A DNA stretch of 64,000 nt from JANNSX01 sp046348995 (GCA_046348995.1 JAXMDB010000014.1:58759-122758); one strand, 5' to 3'. Numbered from the stretch's first letter, positions 51,431 through 61,348 are shown. Notes: generated by a model from the sequence alone, not told the origin. Translations and numbers: made by a program.

Positions 51431-53007
51431 GCGCGGCCCCCCGTCGGCACGACCCACTCGCGGCCGCGCACGGTCTCGATGTACTCCGGCCACTTGAAGT
51501 CGAGCGGCGGGGGATAGTCGCAGAGCGGCGGGATCCATTTCGTGCCGCCCTTGCCGCCGCCGGTGCGCTCGACGAACTCGGCTTGTGCGGCCTTCAGCGA
51601 GTGACCGTCGGACAGCAGATCGACGATCGTCATGCCGATCACCTGGCCCGTGACGTCGAGCGTCGGCTCGATGGTCGGTTTGAGACCGCCCAACGCATTG
51701 ATCGTCCAGTCGGGATAGGCAAAGCCGCCGGGCGGTTGCGCCAGCAGCGGGCGCCCGACCATCAGCCGCACGGAGGGCGCGTGCCAGCAGTATTCCGTAT
51801 AGTCGTCGGAGAAGACGTGCTCCTGGTTGGGCGGCAGCATGGCGCGAATCTGCCGCTCGACCTCTTGCGGATCCGCAAGCTCGTCGATCCCAGGCATGAA
51901 CGGCTTCGCCATCGGCTCGAGGCCGAGGTTTTTCTGAATTGTCTGGGCGAGTCGTACCGCCTCGCCCTCCCATTTCGGTGCGCCGACGGCCTGGAAATTC
52001 GCCCACGTCACCTTGGCCATCGCATGGTTGGCGAGACCGGGGCGTGATTTGGAGATCCAGTCGCGCCGCCAGTTACAGTGGGTGAGCCGCGCGGCGCTCT
52101 CGGCGAAATGATCGAGACCACGGATGACGCGCTCGGCCATCTCGATGGTCGGCACGCGGGCGATGTACATGATTTGCGCAATGTGCGCGGGCAGGTTGTC
52201 GGCGGTCGCCTGCCCCATGAGCAGGATCGCCTCGTTCATCGACCAGCTCATGCCCGAGGAGAGCACGTGCTCCTTCAGCGCCTTGCCGTTCGTATACATC
52301 TGCACGACGGCATCGTTGGCGCCGGGCACACGCGTGCCGATGTGATAGGCCTGGATGCCGGCTTTGGCCGAGGCGTTGAGCCACGTCTCCGGGGACTCGC
52401 AGGTGAAGGTGTACATCGCGGCGTAGCCTGCGCCGCAATGGGTGTCCCAGCACACCGTGTTCGAATAGGGCATCGCGAACATCGGGTGGAAGGTGATGGC
52501 CGCGTCCATGTCGTCGTAGTAGCCGCGGGCGGCGTGGATGGGTTTCGACCCGCGCACTTTCTCCGCCGGCTCGCCGATAAATTTGAGCCGCCCTTTGATG
52601 CCGTGTTTCTGCATCGCGTGCTTGGCGGCGAGGAATCCGCCAAGCGAGGCGATGCCGAGCGCCGAATGCGGATCGGTGTGCCCGCCGGCGTAGGGCGAGA
52701 GGCCGTCGCGCGGGCGCTTGACGACATCGGCCGCTTGGCAGTTGCCGGGCACCGCGTCGTACTCGGCATAGCCGCCGATGGTCGGACCCGTGCCGTTCTC
52801 CCAGACGGCCGAGAAGGCCGTCGGCATGCCGGCGCTGCCGGCCTCGACCTCGAAGCCTTGGCGGCGCAGCAGATCGACGTAGAAGGCCGCTGAGCGATAC
52901 TCGCGCCAGGCGGTCTCGCCGTGATCGAAGATCGTCGCGCACCAGTCGGAGAGATCGGCGAGATTGTCGCGGACCCATTTGCGGGCGGTGGTCTTGGCAT
53001 CGGACAT
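51427..53007 (-). CDS. M20-family amidohydrolase (AbgB-like), paralogue 1
   Basis: This 526-residue M20D-type hydrolase resembles p-aminobenzoyl-glutamate hydrolase subunit B. The N-terminal SDWCATIFDHGETAWREYRS is followed by IGGYAEYDAVPGNCQAADVV, GGHTDPHSALGIASLGG, IGEPAEKVRGSKPIHAARGY and TFHPMF. In usual M20D enzymes the PAEE pair holds the catalytic base and a metal ligand; here it is PAEK, so the metal site may be altered. The C-terminal half contains FSDDYTEYCWHAPSVRL. It lies 23 bp from a close paralogue upstream and overlaps the epoxide hydrolase start. Confidence 0.85.
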   Translation of the reverse strand: MSDAKTTARKWVRDNLADLSDWCATIFDHGETAWREYRSAAFYVDLLRRQGFEVEAGSAGMPTAFSAVWENGTGPTIGGYAEYDAVPGNCQAADVVKRPRDGLSPYAGGHTDPHSALGIASLGGFLAAKHAMQKHGIKGRLKFIGEPAEKVRGSKPIHAARGYYDDMDAAITFHPMFAMPYSNTVCWDTHCGAGYAAMYTFTCESPETWLNASAKAGIQAYHIGTRVPGANDAVVQMYTNGKALKEHVLSSGMSWSMNEAILLMGQATADNLPAHIAQIMYIARVPTIEMAERVIRGLDHFAESAARLTHCNWRRDWISKSRPGLANHAMAKVTWANFQAVGAPKWEGEAVRLAQTIQKNLGLEPMAKPFMPGIDELADPQEVERQIRAMLPPNQEHVFSDDYTEYCWHAPSVRLMVGRPLLAQPPGGFAYPDWTINALGGLKPTIEPTLDVTGQVIGMTIVDLLSDGHSLKAAQAEFVERTGGGKGGTKWIPPLCDYPPPLDFKWPEYIETVRGREWVVPTGGRA

Positions 53008-53030
53008 GGCGTGGTCCTCGGTTTCTCGAG

Positions 53031-54608
53031 CTAGGCCGGCATCGTCGGAATGACCCATTCGCGGCCGCGCACGGTCTCGACGTATTCGGGCCAGCGGAAG
53101 TGGATCGGAGGGGCATAGTCGCAGAGCGGGGGAATCCACTTGGTGCCGCCCTTGCCGCCGCCGGTGCGCTCGACGAACTCCGCTTGTGCGGTGGCGAGCG
53201 AGGTGCCGTCCGTCAGGAGATCGACCGCCGTCATGCCGATGACCTGGCAGGCGACGTCGAGCATCGGCGCGATGGTGGGTTTGAGACCGCCGAGCGCATT
53301 CACGACCCAGTCCGGATAGGCGAAGCCGCCTTGGGGTTGAGCCAGGATCGGCCGCGCGACCGTCAGGCGGACGGTCGGGGCGTGCCAGCAGTATTCGGTA
53401 TAGTCGTCTGAGGTGTAGTGCATCTGGCCCGGCGGCAGGATGCGCCGCACGCGCCGCTCGGCTTCCTCTGGCGTGATGAGCGCCTCGATATCGGGGAGGT
53501 ACGGCTTCTCCATCGGCTTAAGGCCGACGTTTTTCTGGATCGCTTGCGCGAGTCGGACCGCCTCGCCCTCCCACTTTGGTGCGCCGACCGTCTCGAGATT
53601 GCGATAGGTTGTGCGCGCGATCGCGTGGTTGGCGAGGCCGGGGCGCGATTTCGTCACCCAGTCACGCTTCCAGGAGCAATGCGCGAGCTTGGCGACGCTC
53701 TCGGCGATGTGGTCGAGCCCCGTCATGATGCGCTCGGCCATCTCGAGATTGGGCACGCGCGACATGTACATGATCTGCGACATGCCGGCAGGGAGGTTGT
53801 CGGCGGTCGCCTGGCCGATGTTGAGGATCGCCTCGTTGAGCGTCCAGCTCGTGCCGGACGCGAGCACGTGCTCCTTCAGCGTCTTGCCCAACATGTACAT
53901 TTGCACGACGGCATCGCTCGCGCCCGGCACGCGCGCGCCTGCGTGGTAGCCTTGTACGATCGAGCCGCCGGCGGTGCCGAGCCAGGTCGCCGGGCTATCG
54001 CAGGTGAACGTGTAGATCGCGCCGTAGCCCGCGCCGCAATGGGTGTCCCATCGCACCGTGTTGGAGTAGGGCATCGCGAACATCGGATGGAACGAGATCA
54101 TCGCGTCGAGATCGTCGTAATAGCCGCGCGCGGCATGGATGGGCTTGGAGCCGCGGCACTTCTCGGCGGGCTCGCCCATGAACTTCAAGCGGCCCTTGAT
54201 GCCGTGCTTTTCCATCGCAGCCTTCGCCGCGAGGATGCCGCCGAGCCCCGCGATGCCGAGGCCCGAGTGCGGATCGGTGTGGCCGGCAGCGTAGGGCGAG
54301 AGGCCGTCGCGCGGACGCTTCACGACATCGGCGGCCTGACAGTTGCCGGGGACGGCGTCGTACTCGGCATAGCCGCCGATGGTCGGGCCCTTGCCGTTCT
54401 CCCAGGTGGCTGAGAACGCCGTCGGCATGCCGCCGCTGCCGGCTTCGACCTCGAAACCCTCTTTGCGCAGCAGGTCGACATAGAACGCCGCCGAGCGGTA
54501 CTCGCGCCACGCGGGCTCGCCGTGCTCGAAGATCGTCGCGCACCAGTCCGAGAGGTCACCCAGATGCTCGCGAACCCAGGTGCGGGCGGTTTGCTTGGCG
54601 TCGGTCAT
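53031..54608 (-). CDS. M20-family amidohydrolase (AbgB-like), paralogue 2
   Basis: This 525-residue protein is very similar to its downstream neighbour along its whole length (for example YAEYDAVPGNCQAADVVKRP in both). It clearly arose by tandem duplication. The same PAEK change is present (GEPAEKCRGSKPIHAARGYY), so it predates the duplication or is selected. Start ATG 54608 follows GGAAGGAGTTGCCGCG reading in gene direction. Retention of two intact copies implies different substrates or a heteromer, as in AbgA/AbgB; this is inference. Confidence 0.85.
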   Translation of the reverse strand: MTDAKQTARTWVREHLGDLSDWCATIFEHGEPAWREYRSAAFYVDLLRKEGFEVEAGSGGMPTAFSATWENGKGPTIGGYAEYDAVPGNCQAADVVKRPRDGLSPYAAGHTDPHSGLGIAGLGGILAAKAAMEKHGIKGRLKFMGEPAEKCRGSKPIHAARGYYDDLDAMISFHPMFAMPYSNTVRWDTHCGAGYGAIYTFTCDSPATWLGTAGGSIVQGYHAGARVPGASDAVVQMYMLGKTLKEHVLASGTSWTLNEAILNIGQATADNLPAGMSQIMYMSRVPNLEMAERIMTGLDHIAESVAKLAHCSWKRDWVTKSRPGLANHAIARTTYRNLETVGAPKWEGEAVRLAQAIQKNVGLKPMEKPYLPDIEALITPEEAERRVRRILPPGQMHYTSDDYTEYCWHAPTVRLTVARPILAQPQGGFAYPDWVVNALGGLKPTIAPMLDVACQVIGMTAVDLLTDGTSLATAQAEFVERTGGGKGGTKWIPPLCDYAPPIHFRWPEYVETVRGREWVIPTMPA

Positions 54609-54660
54609 CGCGGCAACTCCTTCCAGGTCTTTCAACGTCCCGATCGCTGCCGGGTACACT

Positions 54661-54804
54661 CCCTCCCCCCTTGAGGGGGAGGGTCAGGGTGGGGGGTCGA
54701 AAGCAAGAAACACGTGTCTCCGCATCTATCCCCCCATCCCAAGCGCCTAAGGGTTTAGCGTGCGCTAAACCCAAGGCGCTTGGCCTTCCCCCTCACGGGG
54801 GGAA
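54661..54804 (+). repeat. Dispersed GC-rich hairpin repeat, copy 2
   Basis: It has the same layout as 42513-42658. It starts CCCTCCCCCCTTGAGGGGG and ends CCTTCCCCCTCACGGGGGG. The central hairpin (54741-54781) has arms AAGCGCCtaaGGGTTTAGCG and CGCTAAACCCaaGGCGCTT around a 2-base loop, with only a one-base bulge. It separates the triple RidA-like gene from the M20 genes. Confidence 0.88.
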
Positions 54805-54813
54805 GAAAACAAC

Positions 54814-56037
54814 TCATCCCCGCGCCACGCCCCAGATCTCGACCGTCATGTCGGCCGAGTGCATCATCGGTTGCGGCACGAAGGTGATCGGCGGCAGCAC
54901 GCCGCCCGACGTCGCTGTCATGATGTTGGCCATGGCGCGCGAGGTCTTCTCCGAGCCGTCGGAGGTGAAGTAGCAGACCAGCAGCGCCAAATCCGACATC
55001 ACCGCGCCGAACGCGCGCAGGATCTCGTCGACGAGCACCATGGTGAACTGCGTCTGCGGAATGAGCTCGCCTGCGAACACCGGCCGGCCCTTATTCTCGT
55101 CCGGCTCGAAGGGCACCTGACCGCCGGTCCAAATCATGTTGCGCATCCGGATGCCCTGGCGATAGGGGAACGGCACCGACCAGTCCCACACGCGCTTAGG
55201 CCAGCGATCCTCGCGCGGCACATATTTGTCGAAGCCGTTCAGATGATCGCGCAGGCCCATGATCTCAATTTTGGTCTGAGCGCCCTGCGGGTTGAGCGCA
55301 TGGCAGGGCACGACGGTCGCGACCGGGCCGGGCTCCTTGAAGTATTTGGCGCGCGTCTCGGCGAGCGGCCGCCACTGGTCCATGGTGGTGCCGAAGTAGT
55401 AGCCCTCCATCTTGATCGCATCCTGGAAGCCGCAGCCGATCTCGCCGAGCAGGCGGCTCATCCGCTGCATGACGAGCTCGGTCTGGTCGATGCGATCCTC
55501 CGGCATCGGCTTGCCGCCGGTGGCCGCCGCTGCCGTGCGCGAGGGGATCGTGAACATCTCGCCCGCGCGCAGCGCAGCCGTCACGCCGGGCAGCTTGAAG
55601 AGCTTCTTGTGGGTGGCCGGTACCTTGTCGATGGCGAAGCTCACATGCGGGTGCTTGCGCCACCCCTTCTGCGCGATCGCCTGCACCTGCACGAGCTGAT
55701 CGGGCCAGGGTTGCAACGGGACGGGATTGGCCGTGATGCCCGGCGCCGGTGCCGTCTCGAAGGGCCGCTGCAGCGCGCCGAGCACCTCCCATTCGTCCTG
55801 CGTCCCGTCGCCTTTGTAGAACGCCTTCAACCGAATGACGTCGGCGAGCGTCAGGCCCTCGGTATCGAGGGCCGCCGCGATGTTCGCGAGCGCTCCCGCG
55901 ATCTGCGCGTCGAGATCGCCCTTGTGGCGGATCTTGCCGCGATGGTCGAAGTCACCCGCCCCGCCGACGAACACATAGTCGCCAGCGCGTTGGGCGATGC
56001 GGTGAGGCGTATCGAGAGGAAGCTGCCAGGTGGGCAT
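54814..56037 (-). CDS. Second single-chain three-domain RidA-like protein
   Basis: This 407-residue protein is again three RidA-like units: IAQRAGDYVFVGGAGDF at the start, GVTAALRAGEMFTIPSRT near 150, and FPYRQGIRMRNMIWTGGQVP near 290. Each unit ends with a strand like KIEIMGLRDH or TVEIWGVARG. The substrate-anchoring Arg of RidA is absent: the matching segments read ITANPVP, GPVATVVP and LPPITFVP. It is divergent in sequence from the protein at 22035-23273 but has the same architecture. It is first of the minus-strand catabolic run, with the repeat at 54661 in between. Confidence 0.85.
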   Translation of the reverse strand: MPTWQLPLDTPHRIAQRAGDYVFVGGAGDFDHRGKIRHKGDLDAQIAGALANIAAALDTEGLTLADVIRLKAFYKGDGTQDEWEVLGALQRPFETAPAPGITANPVPLQPWPDQLVQVQAIAQKGWRKHPHVSFAIDKVPATHKKLFKLPGVTAALRAGEMFTIPSRTAAAATGGKPMPEDRIDQTELVMQRMSRLLGEIGCGFQDAIKMEGYYFGTTMDQWRPLAETRAKYFKEPGPVATVVPCHALNPQGAQTKIEIMGLRDHLNGFDKYVPREDRWPKRVWDWSVPFPYRQGIRMRNMIWTGGQVPFEPDENKGRPVFAGELIPQTQFTMVLVDEILRAFGAVMSDLALLVCYFTSDGSEKTSRAMANIMTATSGGVLPPITFVPQPMMHSADMTVEIWGVARG

Positions 56038-56269
56038 GCGGAATACTCCATGAGCGGCCAGACGGCGCGCCCATCATGCCCGAGCTTTGTGGCCGCAGCC
56101 CTGCTCCGTGCCGCATGGCTGGGGCGTGACGGGGAGGGGGCCGGCGCACGTCCATAACCCGAGCGTCTCATCAATCTTGATGAGGCGGCCCCTAGCTGCC
56201 CCGGCTAACCTTCAGAGAGGCCACGGACTGTCCGTAGGGTGCGGAGCGTGGCTGTAAAGGGGGTGGCTC

Positions 56270-59137
56270 ATGCGGACGATCCGGGGAACAGGCAAGCGCG
56301 ATATCCTGAGGGGCAAGGCGATCGCCGAGACCATACTGGGCCTGGGCGGCAACGACAGCCTCTACGGCAACGGCGGCAACGACACGCTGAAGGGCGGCTC
56401 GGGTAACGACAAGCTGCTCGGGGGCGCCGGCAACGACAAGCTCTTCGGCGAGGCCGGGAACGACGTTTTGAAAGGTGATGCCGGCAACGACTCGCTGAGC
56501 GGTGGCGCGGGGGCCGATAGTCTCGACGGGGGTGCCGGAACAGACACCGCGGTCTTTTCAACCTCGTGGGCGGCCGCCACTGTCACCCAGTCCGGGGCCA
56601 CCATCACCGTGACCGGCGGCGTCGCCGACGGTACCGATACGCTCACCGGCATCGAGTTGCTCAAATTCGCCAACGGGACTTTCACGGCAGCCGAGGCTCT
56701 CAACGACGCCCCAGTGGCGGTCGACGACGGTGGCTATACGGCCGTCGAGGACGTGGCGCTGACGCTGACGCCGGCCCAGCTCCTCGGCAACGACACGGAT
56801 GCTGATGCCCCGCTCGGCGATACGCTGACGCTGCAGTCGGTGCAGGGTGCGGTCAACGGCTCGGTCGCACTCGTGGCCGGCAACGCGGTATTCACGCCGG
56901 CACTGAACGCCAGCGGTCCGGCGTCCTTCACCTACACGGTGGTCGACGCCAAGGGGGCGACCTCGACGGCAACCGTCACTCTTACCGTCACGCCTGTCGA
57001 CGACGCACCGATCGCCGGCGCCGACATGGGCGTGATGATGGAGGACTCGACTTACATCGTCAGCACGGCCTCACTCATCGCCAACGATGCCGATCCGGAA
57101 GGGTCGCCCGTGTCGTTCACCGGCCTCGGGGCTGCCACGCACGGCACCGTGGCCCTCGTCGGTGGCAACGCCGTGTTTACGCCCGACGCCAACTTCTTCG
57201 GCACGGCGGGCTACGACTACACGATCAGCGACGGCGCTCTGACCGGCACCGGCCACGTCACGCTCACCGTGCATCCCGATCATATCGACCCGACGATCAT
57301 CACCAATCTGCAGGTTACGGCGACGACGATCAGCTTCATCGCCAGCGATGCCGATGGCGGACCGCTGATGCTCGGCGGCGCGTTCGCCAATGCATTCGGC
57401 AATCCGGTCATCAACAATGGGACGCTGACGACGCTGACGCCGTTCGCGCAAGGGACCTCCTTGAGCGGACTGCTGACCGTTACCGACGGCGCGAGCATCG
57501 GCAACGTCGTCCAGCTCTTCCTCGGCACGAACAACGCCGATGGCGGCTCGTTCAGCGGCTACGGCATCGAGACGGCGATGTACGGTTTTGCCGGCAACGA
57601 CAGTCTGACCGGCGGCAACAATGTCGACCGCATCTTCGGCGGTCTCGGTAACGACATCGTCTACGGGCTCGTGAACAGCTATCCCGGCAACGACCAGCTC
57701 GCCGGCGGCGAGGGGAACGATACCTATAACATCAACTCCAATGTCTTCTCTGGCCAGTTCTTGGCCGACATCATCGAGAGCGCCAATGAAGGAGTCGATA
57801 CGATCTCGCTCACGAAGGTGAATTATCTCGACCCCGGGGCGACGATTGCGGCACTTCCCAACGTCGAGAACCTGACGATCACATTGAACCCGCCGTTCAT
57901 CTTCGGAGCGACGGCCTTGACCGGCAACGCGGGCGACAACGGTCTCGTGCTGGTGAACGGCGCGAATGATCAGGGCACGCTCAGCGGCCTCGACGGCAAC
58001 GACACGCTGACCGGTGGCGCTGGCAACGACACGCTCAACGGCGGCGACGGCAACGACGTTCTGATCGGCGGCGGCGGCACGAATGTTCTCAACGGCGGCA
58101 ACGGCGCTGACGAGCTCTACGGCGGCACGTCGGTCAACACGCTCGACGGTGGCGCGGGCGCCGACCACATGGTGGGGGGAGGCGGTGTGACCACCTACAT
58201 CGTCGATGATGCCGGCGACACGGTCAGTCAATCCGACGGCTATGGTGTGATCCAGGCTTACGTCTCCTACACGCTTCCCGTCGGATTTGCGCAGATGACG
58301 CTGATGGGATCCGCAAACATCAACGCAACCGCGGCTGGCGGGGGTACGCTCTACGGCAACAGCGGCGACAACGTTCTCACCGGCTCGGCGCCGGCCGGCA
58401 ACGGGCTCTACGGCAACGATGGCGCCGATACGCTGATCGGTGGCGCTGGTTTCGACACTCTGGACGGCGGCGCCGGCGCCGATCAGATGACTGGAGGGGA
58501 TGGTGATGACCAGTACAACGTCGACGATGCCGGTGACGTCGTCGTCGAGGAGGCGGGCGGCGGCACGGATACCGTGACGACCAGCATCAGCTACACGCTC
58601 GGCGCCAACCTCGAAATCCTCGTCGCGTTCGCGAACGGCACGCCGCTCGATCTGACGGGCAACGCCGAGAACAACACGATTTACGGCAATCAGGGCGCCA
58701 ATCAGATCGATGGGGGAGCCGGTGACGACACCATCTACAGTTTCGGAGGTAACGACACACTGCTCGGCGGTGACGGGGACGACACGCTCGACGGCGACGC
58801 CGGCGTCAATACGCTGACGGGCGGAGCCGGCGCCGACCGCTTCGCGCTCTATCCCCTATCGGGCTACGAGAGCACCATCACCGACTTCGTTCAGGCGAAG
58901 GATCTCGTTCAGCTCTCGACCTACTTCATCGGCGGCATCACCAATGCCACGCTGCCGTCGCATCTCTTCAACAACGCATCGACCGCGCAAAGCAGCGGGC
59001 AGCCCGAGATCCTCTTCGACAACGCGACGGGCCGTCTCTATTTCGACGCCGACGGCATCGCCGGTGGCGAGATGTTGATGGGCACTCTCACGGGGCAGAC
59101 GGCGAACCTGACGGCAGCGGATTTCGTCATCGTCTAA
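56270..59137 (+). CDS. RTX calcium-binding protein with cadherin-like domains, type I secreted
   Basis: This 955-residue acidic protein has no N-terminal signal peptide. About seven RTX nonapeptides open it (GLGGNDSLYGNGGNDTLKGG and on). Two cadherin-like/Tandem-95 domains follow (DDGGYTAVEDVALTLTPAQL; GADMGVMMEDSTYIVSTASL), then further RTX blocks near 440-470, 560-650 and 700-880. The C-terminus (GADRFALYPLSGYESTITDF to DFVIV) resembles a serralysin-type RTX end and type I secretion signal. It binds Ca2+ outside the cell and is probably an adhesin or surface-layer protein; no protease or lipase motif is seen. No ABC/MFP secretion genes are adjacent. Confidence 0.9.
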   Translation: MRTIRGTGKRDILRGKAIAETILGLGGNDSLYGNGGNDTLKGGSGNDKLLGGAGNDKLFGEAGNDVLKGDAGNDSLSGGAGADSLDGGAGTDTAVFSTSWAAATVTQSGATITVTGGVADGTDTLTGIELLKFANGTFTAAEALNDAPVAVDDGGYTAVEDVALTLTPAQLLGNDTDADAPLGDTLTLQSVQGAVNGSVALVAGNAVFTPALNASGPASFTYTVVDAKGATSTATVTLTVTPVDDAPIAGADMGVMMEDSTYIVSTASLIANDADPEGSPVSFTGLGAATHGTVALVGGNAVFTPDANFFGTAGYDYTISDGALTGTGHVTLTVHPDHIDPTIITNLQVTATTISFIASDADGGPLMLGGAFANAFGNPVINNGTLTTLTPFAQGTSLSGLLTVTDGASIGNVVQLFLGTNNADGGSFSGYGIETAMYGFAGNDSLTGGNNVDRIFGGLGNDIVYGLVNSYPGNDQLAGGEGNDTYNINSNVFSGQFLADIIESANEGVDTISLTKVNYLDPGATIAALPNVENLTITLNPPFIFGATALTGNAGDNGLVLVNGANDQGTLSGLDGNDTLTGGAGNDTLNGGDGNDVLIGGGGTNVLNGGNGADELYGGTSVNTLDGGAGADHMVGGGGVTTYIVDDAGDTVSQSDGYGVIQAYVSYTLPVGFAQMTLMGSANINATAAGGGTLYGNSGDNVLTGSAPAGNGLYGNDGADTLIGGAGFDTLDGGAGADQMTGGDGDDQYNVDDAGDVVVEEAGGGTDTVTTSISYTLGANLEILVAFANGTPLDLTGNAENNTIYGNQGANQIDGGAGDDTIYSFGGNDTLLGGDGDDTLDGDAGVNTLTGGAGADRFALYPLSGYESTITDFVQAKDLVQLSTYFIGGITNATLPSHLFNNASTAQSSGQPEILFDNATGRLYFDADGIAGGEMLMGTLTGQTANLTAADFVIV

Positions 59138-59328
59138 GAGAAACCCAAAAACGCCGTTGCCGTCGCAACTTAGACAATCTCGTCTTGCGCGAAGTCGTGA
59201 ATCACTTCTTAATCTTCAGCGAGCCCGACCACTGCCCTGGGACGGCTCGAAGCCACAGCCGAGTATGCTGTTGGCAACTTGCGATCAGAGCAGCTGCCCT
59301 GCTCTGAAACGTGCATCTGACCTCAATC

Positions 59329-60153
59329 TCACTCGACCCACGATTGCGGCTCGGTCGGCTTCAAAAGCCCTCCGAGCCGTAACGCTGTCGTGGCTGTCGC
59401 AAGCCCGGTACGGTCGTCGATGTCGACACACAAGCCTGAGAGCGTCGCAGGGCCTGTTGCCGCCTCGAAGCGGGTGCGGGGGATGCGGGTGAGGAATCGG
59501 TTCAGTGGCTCCTCGATGTCCATGCCGAGCACGCTCTCGTAATCGCCGCACATGCCGGCGTCCGACATGTAGGCCGTGCCCTTGGGCAGCACGCGGTCGT
59601 CCGAGGTCGGGACATGCGTATGCGTGCCGATGACGAGGCTCGCGCGGCCGTCGACGTAATAGCCCATGGCCTGCTTCTCGCTCGTCGCCTCGGCATGAAA
59701 GTCGACGACGATGGCATCCGCCGACTCGCCGAGCGGACAGGCCTCGAGCTCGCGGTTGACGGCACGGAAGGGGTCGTCCTGCTCACCCATGAAGACGCGG
59801 CCGATGGCGTTGACGACGAGCACGTCGGCGCCGTTGCGGGCCTTGATAAGGGCGGCGCCCCGGCCGGGCGTTCCCGGCGGCAGGTTGATGGGCCGGATCA
59901 GCCGCGGCTCGCGCTCGATGAAAACGAGCGCCTCCTTTTGATCGAAGGCGTGATTACCGAGCGTCACCGCATCGGCCCCGGCGTCGATCAAATCCCGGCA
60001 AATCGCTTCCGTAATTCCGAAGCCGCCGGCCGCGTTCTCGCCGTTCACGACGACGAAATCGAGCTGGTAGCGCTCAATGAGGCCAGGAAGCTGCTCGATG
60101 ACGACGGCCCGGCCCGAGCGGCCGACGACGTCGCCCAAGAAAAGAAGGCGCAT
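59329..60153 (-). CDS. ymdB: YmdB-family metallophosphoesterase
   Basis: This 274-residue dimetal phosphodiesterase is of the YmdB/TIGR00282 family; the Bacillus member hydrolyses cyclic nucleotides. Conserved motifs are MRLLFLGDVVGRSGR, NGENAAGGFGI, DAVTLGNHAFDQKEAL, VDFHAEATSEKQAMGYY and VIGTHTHVPTSDDRVLP. The role in alphaproteobacteria is not well defined. It stands alone, and the start is standard. Confidence 0.95.
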   Translation of the reverse strand: MRLLFLGDVVGRSGRAVVIEQLPGLIERYQLDFVVVNGENAAGGFGITEAICRDLIDAGADAVTLGNHAFDQKEALVFIEREPRLIRPINLPPGTPGRGAALIKARNGADVLVVNAIGRVFMGEQDDPFRAVNRELEACPLGESADAIVVDFHAEATSEKQAMGYYVDGRASLVIGTHTHVPTSDDRVLPKGTAYMSDAGMCGDYESVLGMDIEEPLNRFLTRIPRTRFEAATGPATLSGLCVDIDDRTGLATATTALRLGGLLKPTEPQSWVE

Positions 60154-60421
60154 TCCAGAGGGCTTTCCAAACGATTGCGTCGGCGATCCCTATCAGGCTT
60201 GACGGCGGCGAGGCAACCTCGGGCGGGTCTTGGTGTCAGGGGCACCCGAGCCTCGTCGACGCTGTGCGCATTGGACCAAGACAGATCGGCCGCAGTGTCT
60301 TAGATCCGGTTGCGCGCGCGTCGAGCCATCCGATGCGGGATCGGAAGGTCCGTCGCGGTGCTGGGCATCACCCCCTACTGCCCGAAAGCGGGCTGGCATC
60401 GGTTCAGGTGGTCTGCCGATG

Positions 60422-61348
60422 TCAGCCCGCACTTTGGCGCCAATGGCTGCGTAGCGCGCTGGGGGTTGCGCCGAAGCGGCGGCGGAACAGCCGGTTGAAA
60501 TGCGAGATGTCGGAAAAACCGCAGTCGAGCGCGATCGCGGCGATCCGCCTATGACCGAGACGCTGGTCCACGAAAGCCTCGCGCGCAGCCTCCAGGCGGA
60601 TCGCGTTGACCCGCTCGGTGAACCTGACGCCGGCTCTTTCGAGCAAGCGTTGCAGGTATCGGGTGGAAATGCCCTGAGCGGCGGCGACCGCGGGCTCAGC
60701 GAGGCCGGGATCGCGGAAATTGCGAGAGATGTAGTCGAGCGCCACGACGACCCGCTGGTCTTCCACGGACTGCGCTTGCTCCACTGTATCGAGATCGAGA
60801 CGCTGCCGGGCCGCGAGCGCCACCAGATCCGTGACGTGGCGCGCGGCGAGGGGCGCAAGCTCCGCCGCCGGCAAGTCGGCGAGTGCGGACAGGTAGGCGC
60901 GCAGCAGCCGAAGCGCCGGGAGCGTCCGGGGCCACGTCTGCCCGAGCAGAGGCTCAACCTGTCCCGCGCCGATTTCGGCAGCATCCGGGACAATGAGCGC
61001 GACGTAGCAGGAGGGACTTGGCGATCCGAGCGATCCGGGCTCGGCCGTGTTCAAAAGGGTTGCCTCGCCTGCCCTGAGGCGGCCTGATCCATGCCGTTGC
61101 GCGTACTCGATCGGCCGCTCTGGGACAACGAGCGCATAGGCGGACAGCCCATCCCTCACGAGCGCCTCGTCGCGGAATGTGTAGCCCGGCGTGTGCCGCC
61201 AGCGCAGCACCTGCACGCTCTTCGTCGCGAGGATAGGGGTCGTCTCGGCATGGAACGGGGTATCGCCGAGCGGCTTGAAGTCGAGGGCGAACACGGCCCT
61301 TGCAACCTCTTCGCGCCACGCCTTCAACGGTAGAGCATCGTGGGGCAT
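60422..61348 (-). CDS. AraC-family transcriptional regulator with N-terminal AraC-binding-like domain
   Basis: This 308-residue regulator has an N-terminal cupin-like sensor domain (WREEVARAVFALDFKPLGDT, LVRDGLSAYALVVPERPIEY) and a C-terminal double HTH: EPAVAAAQGISTRYLQRLLE, then RRIAAIALDCGFSDISHFNR and FRRRFGATPSALR. It is divergent from the large ATPase/TPR regulator across 272 bp, so the two may regulate each other. The effector is unknown. Confidence 0.92.
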   Translation of the reverse strand: MPHDALPLKAWREEVARAVFALDFKPLGDTPFHAETTPILATKSVQVLRWRHTPGYTFRDEALVRDGLSAYALVVPERPIEYAQRHGSGRLRAGEATLLNTAEPGSLGSPSPSCYVALIVPDAAEIGAGQVEPLLGQTWPRTLPALRLLRAYLSALADLPAAELAPLAARHVTDLVALAARQRLDLDTVEQAQSVEDQRVVVALDYISRNFRDPGLAEPAVAAAQGISTRYLQRLLERAGVRFTERVNAIRLEAAREAFVDQRLGHRRIAAIALDCGFSDISHFNRLFRRRFGATPSALRSHWRQSAG

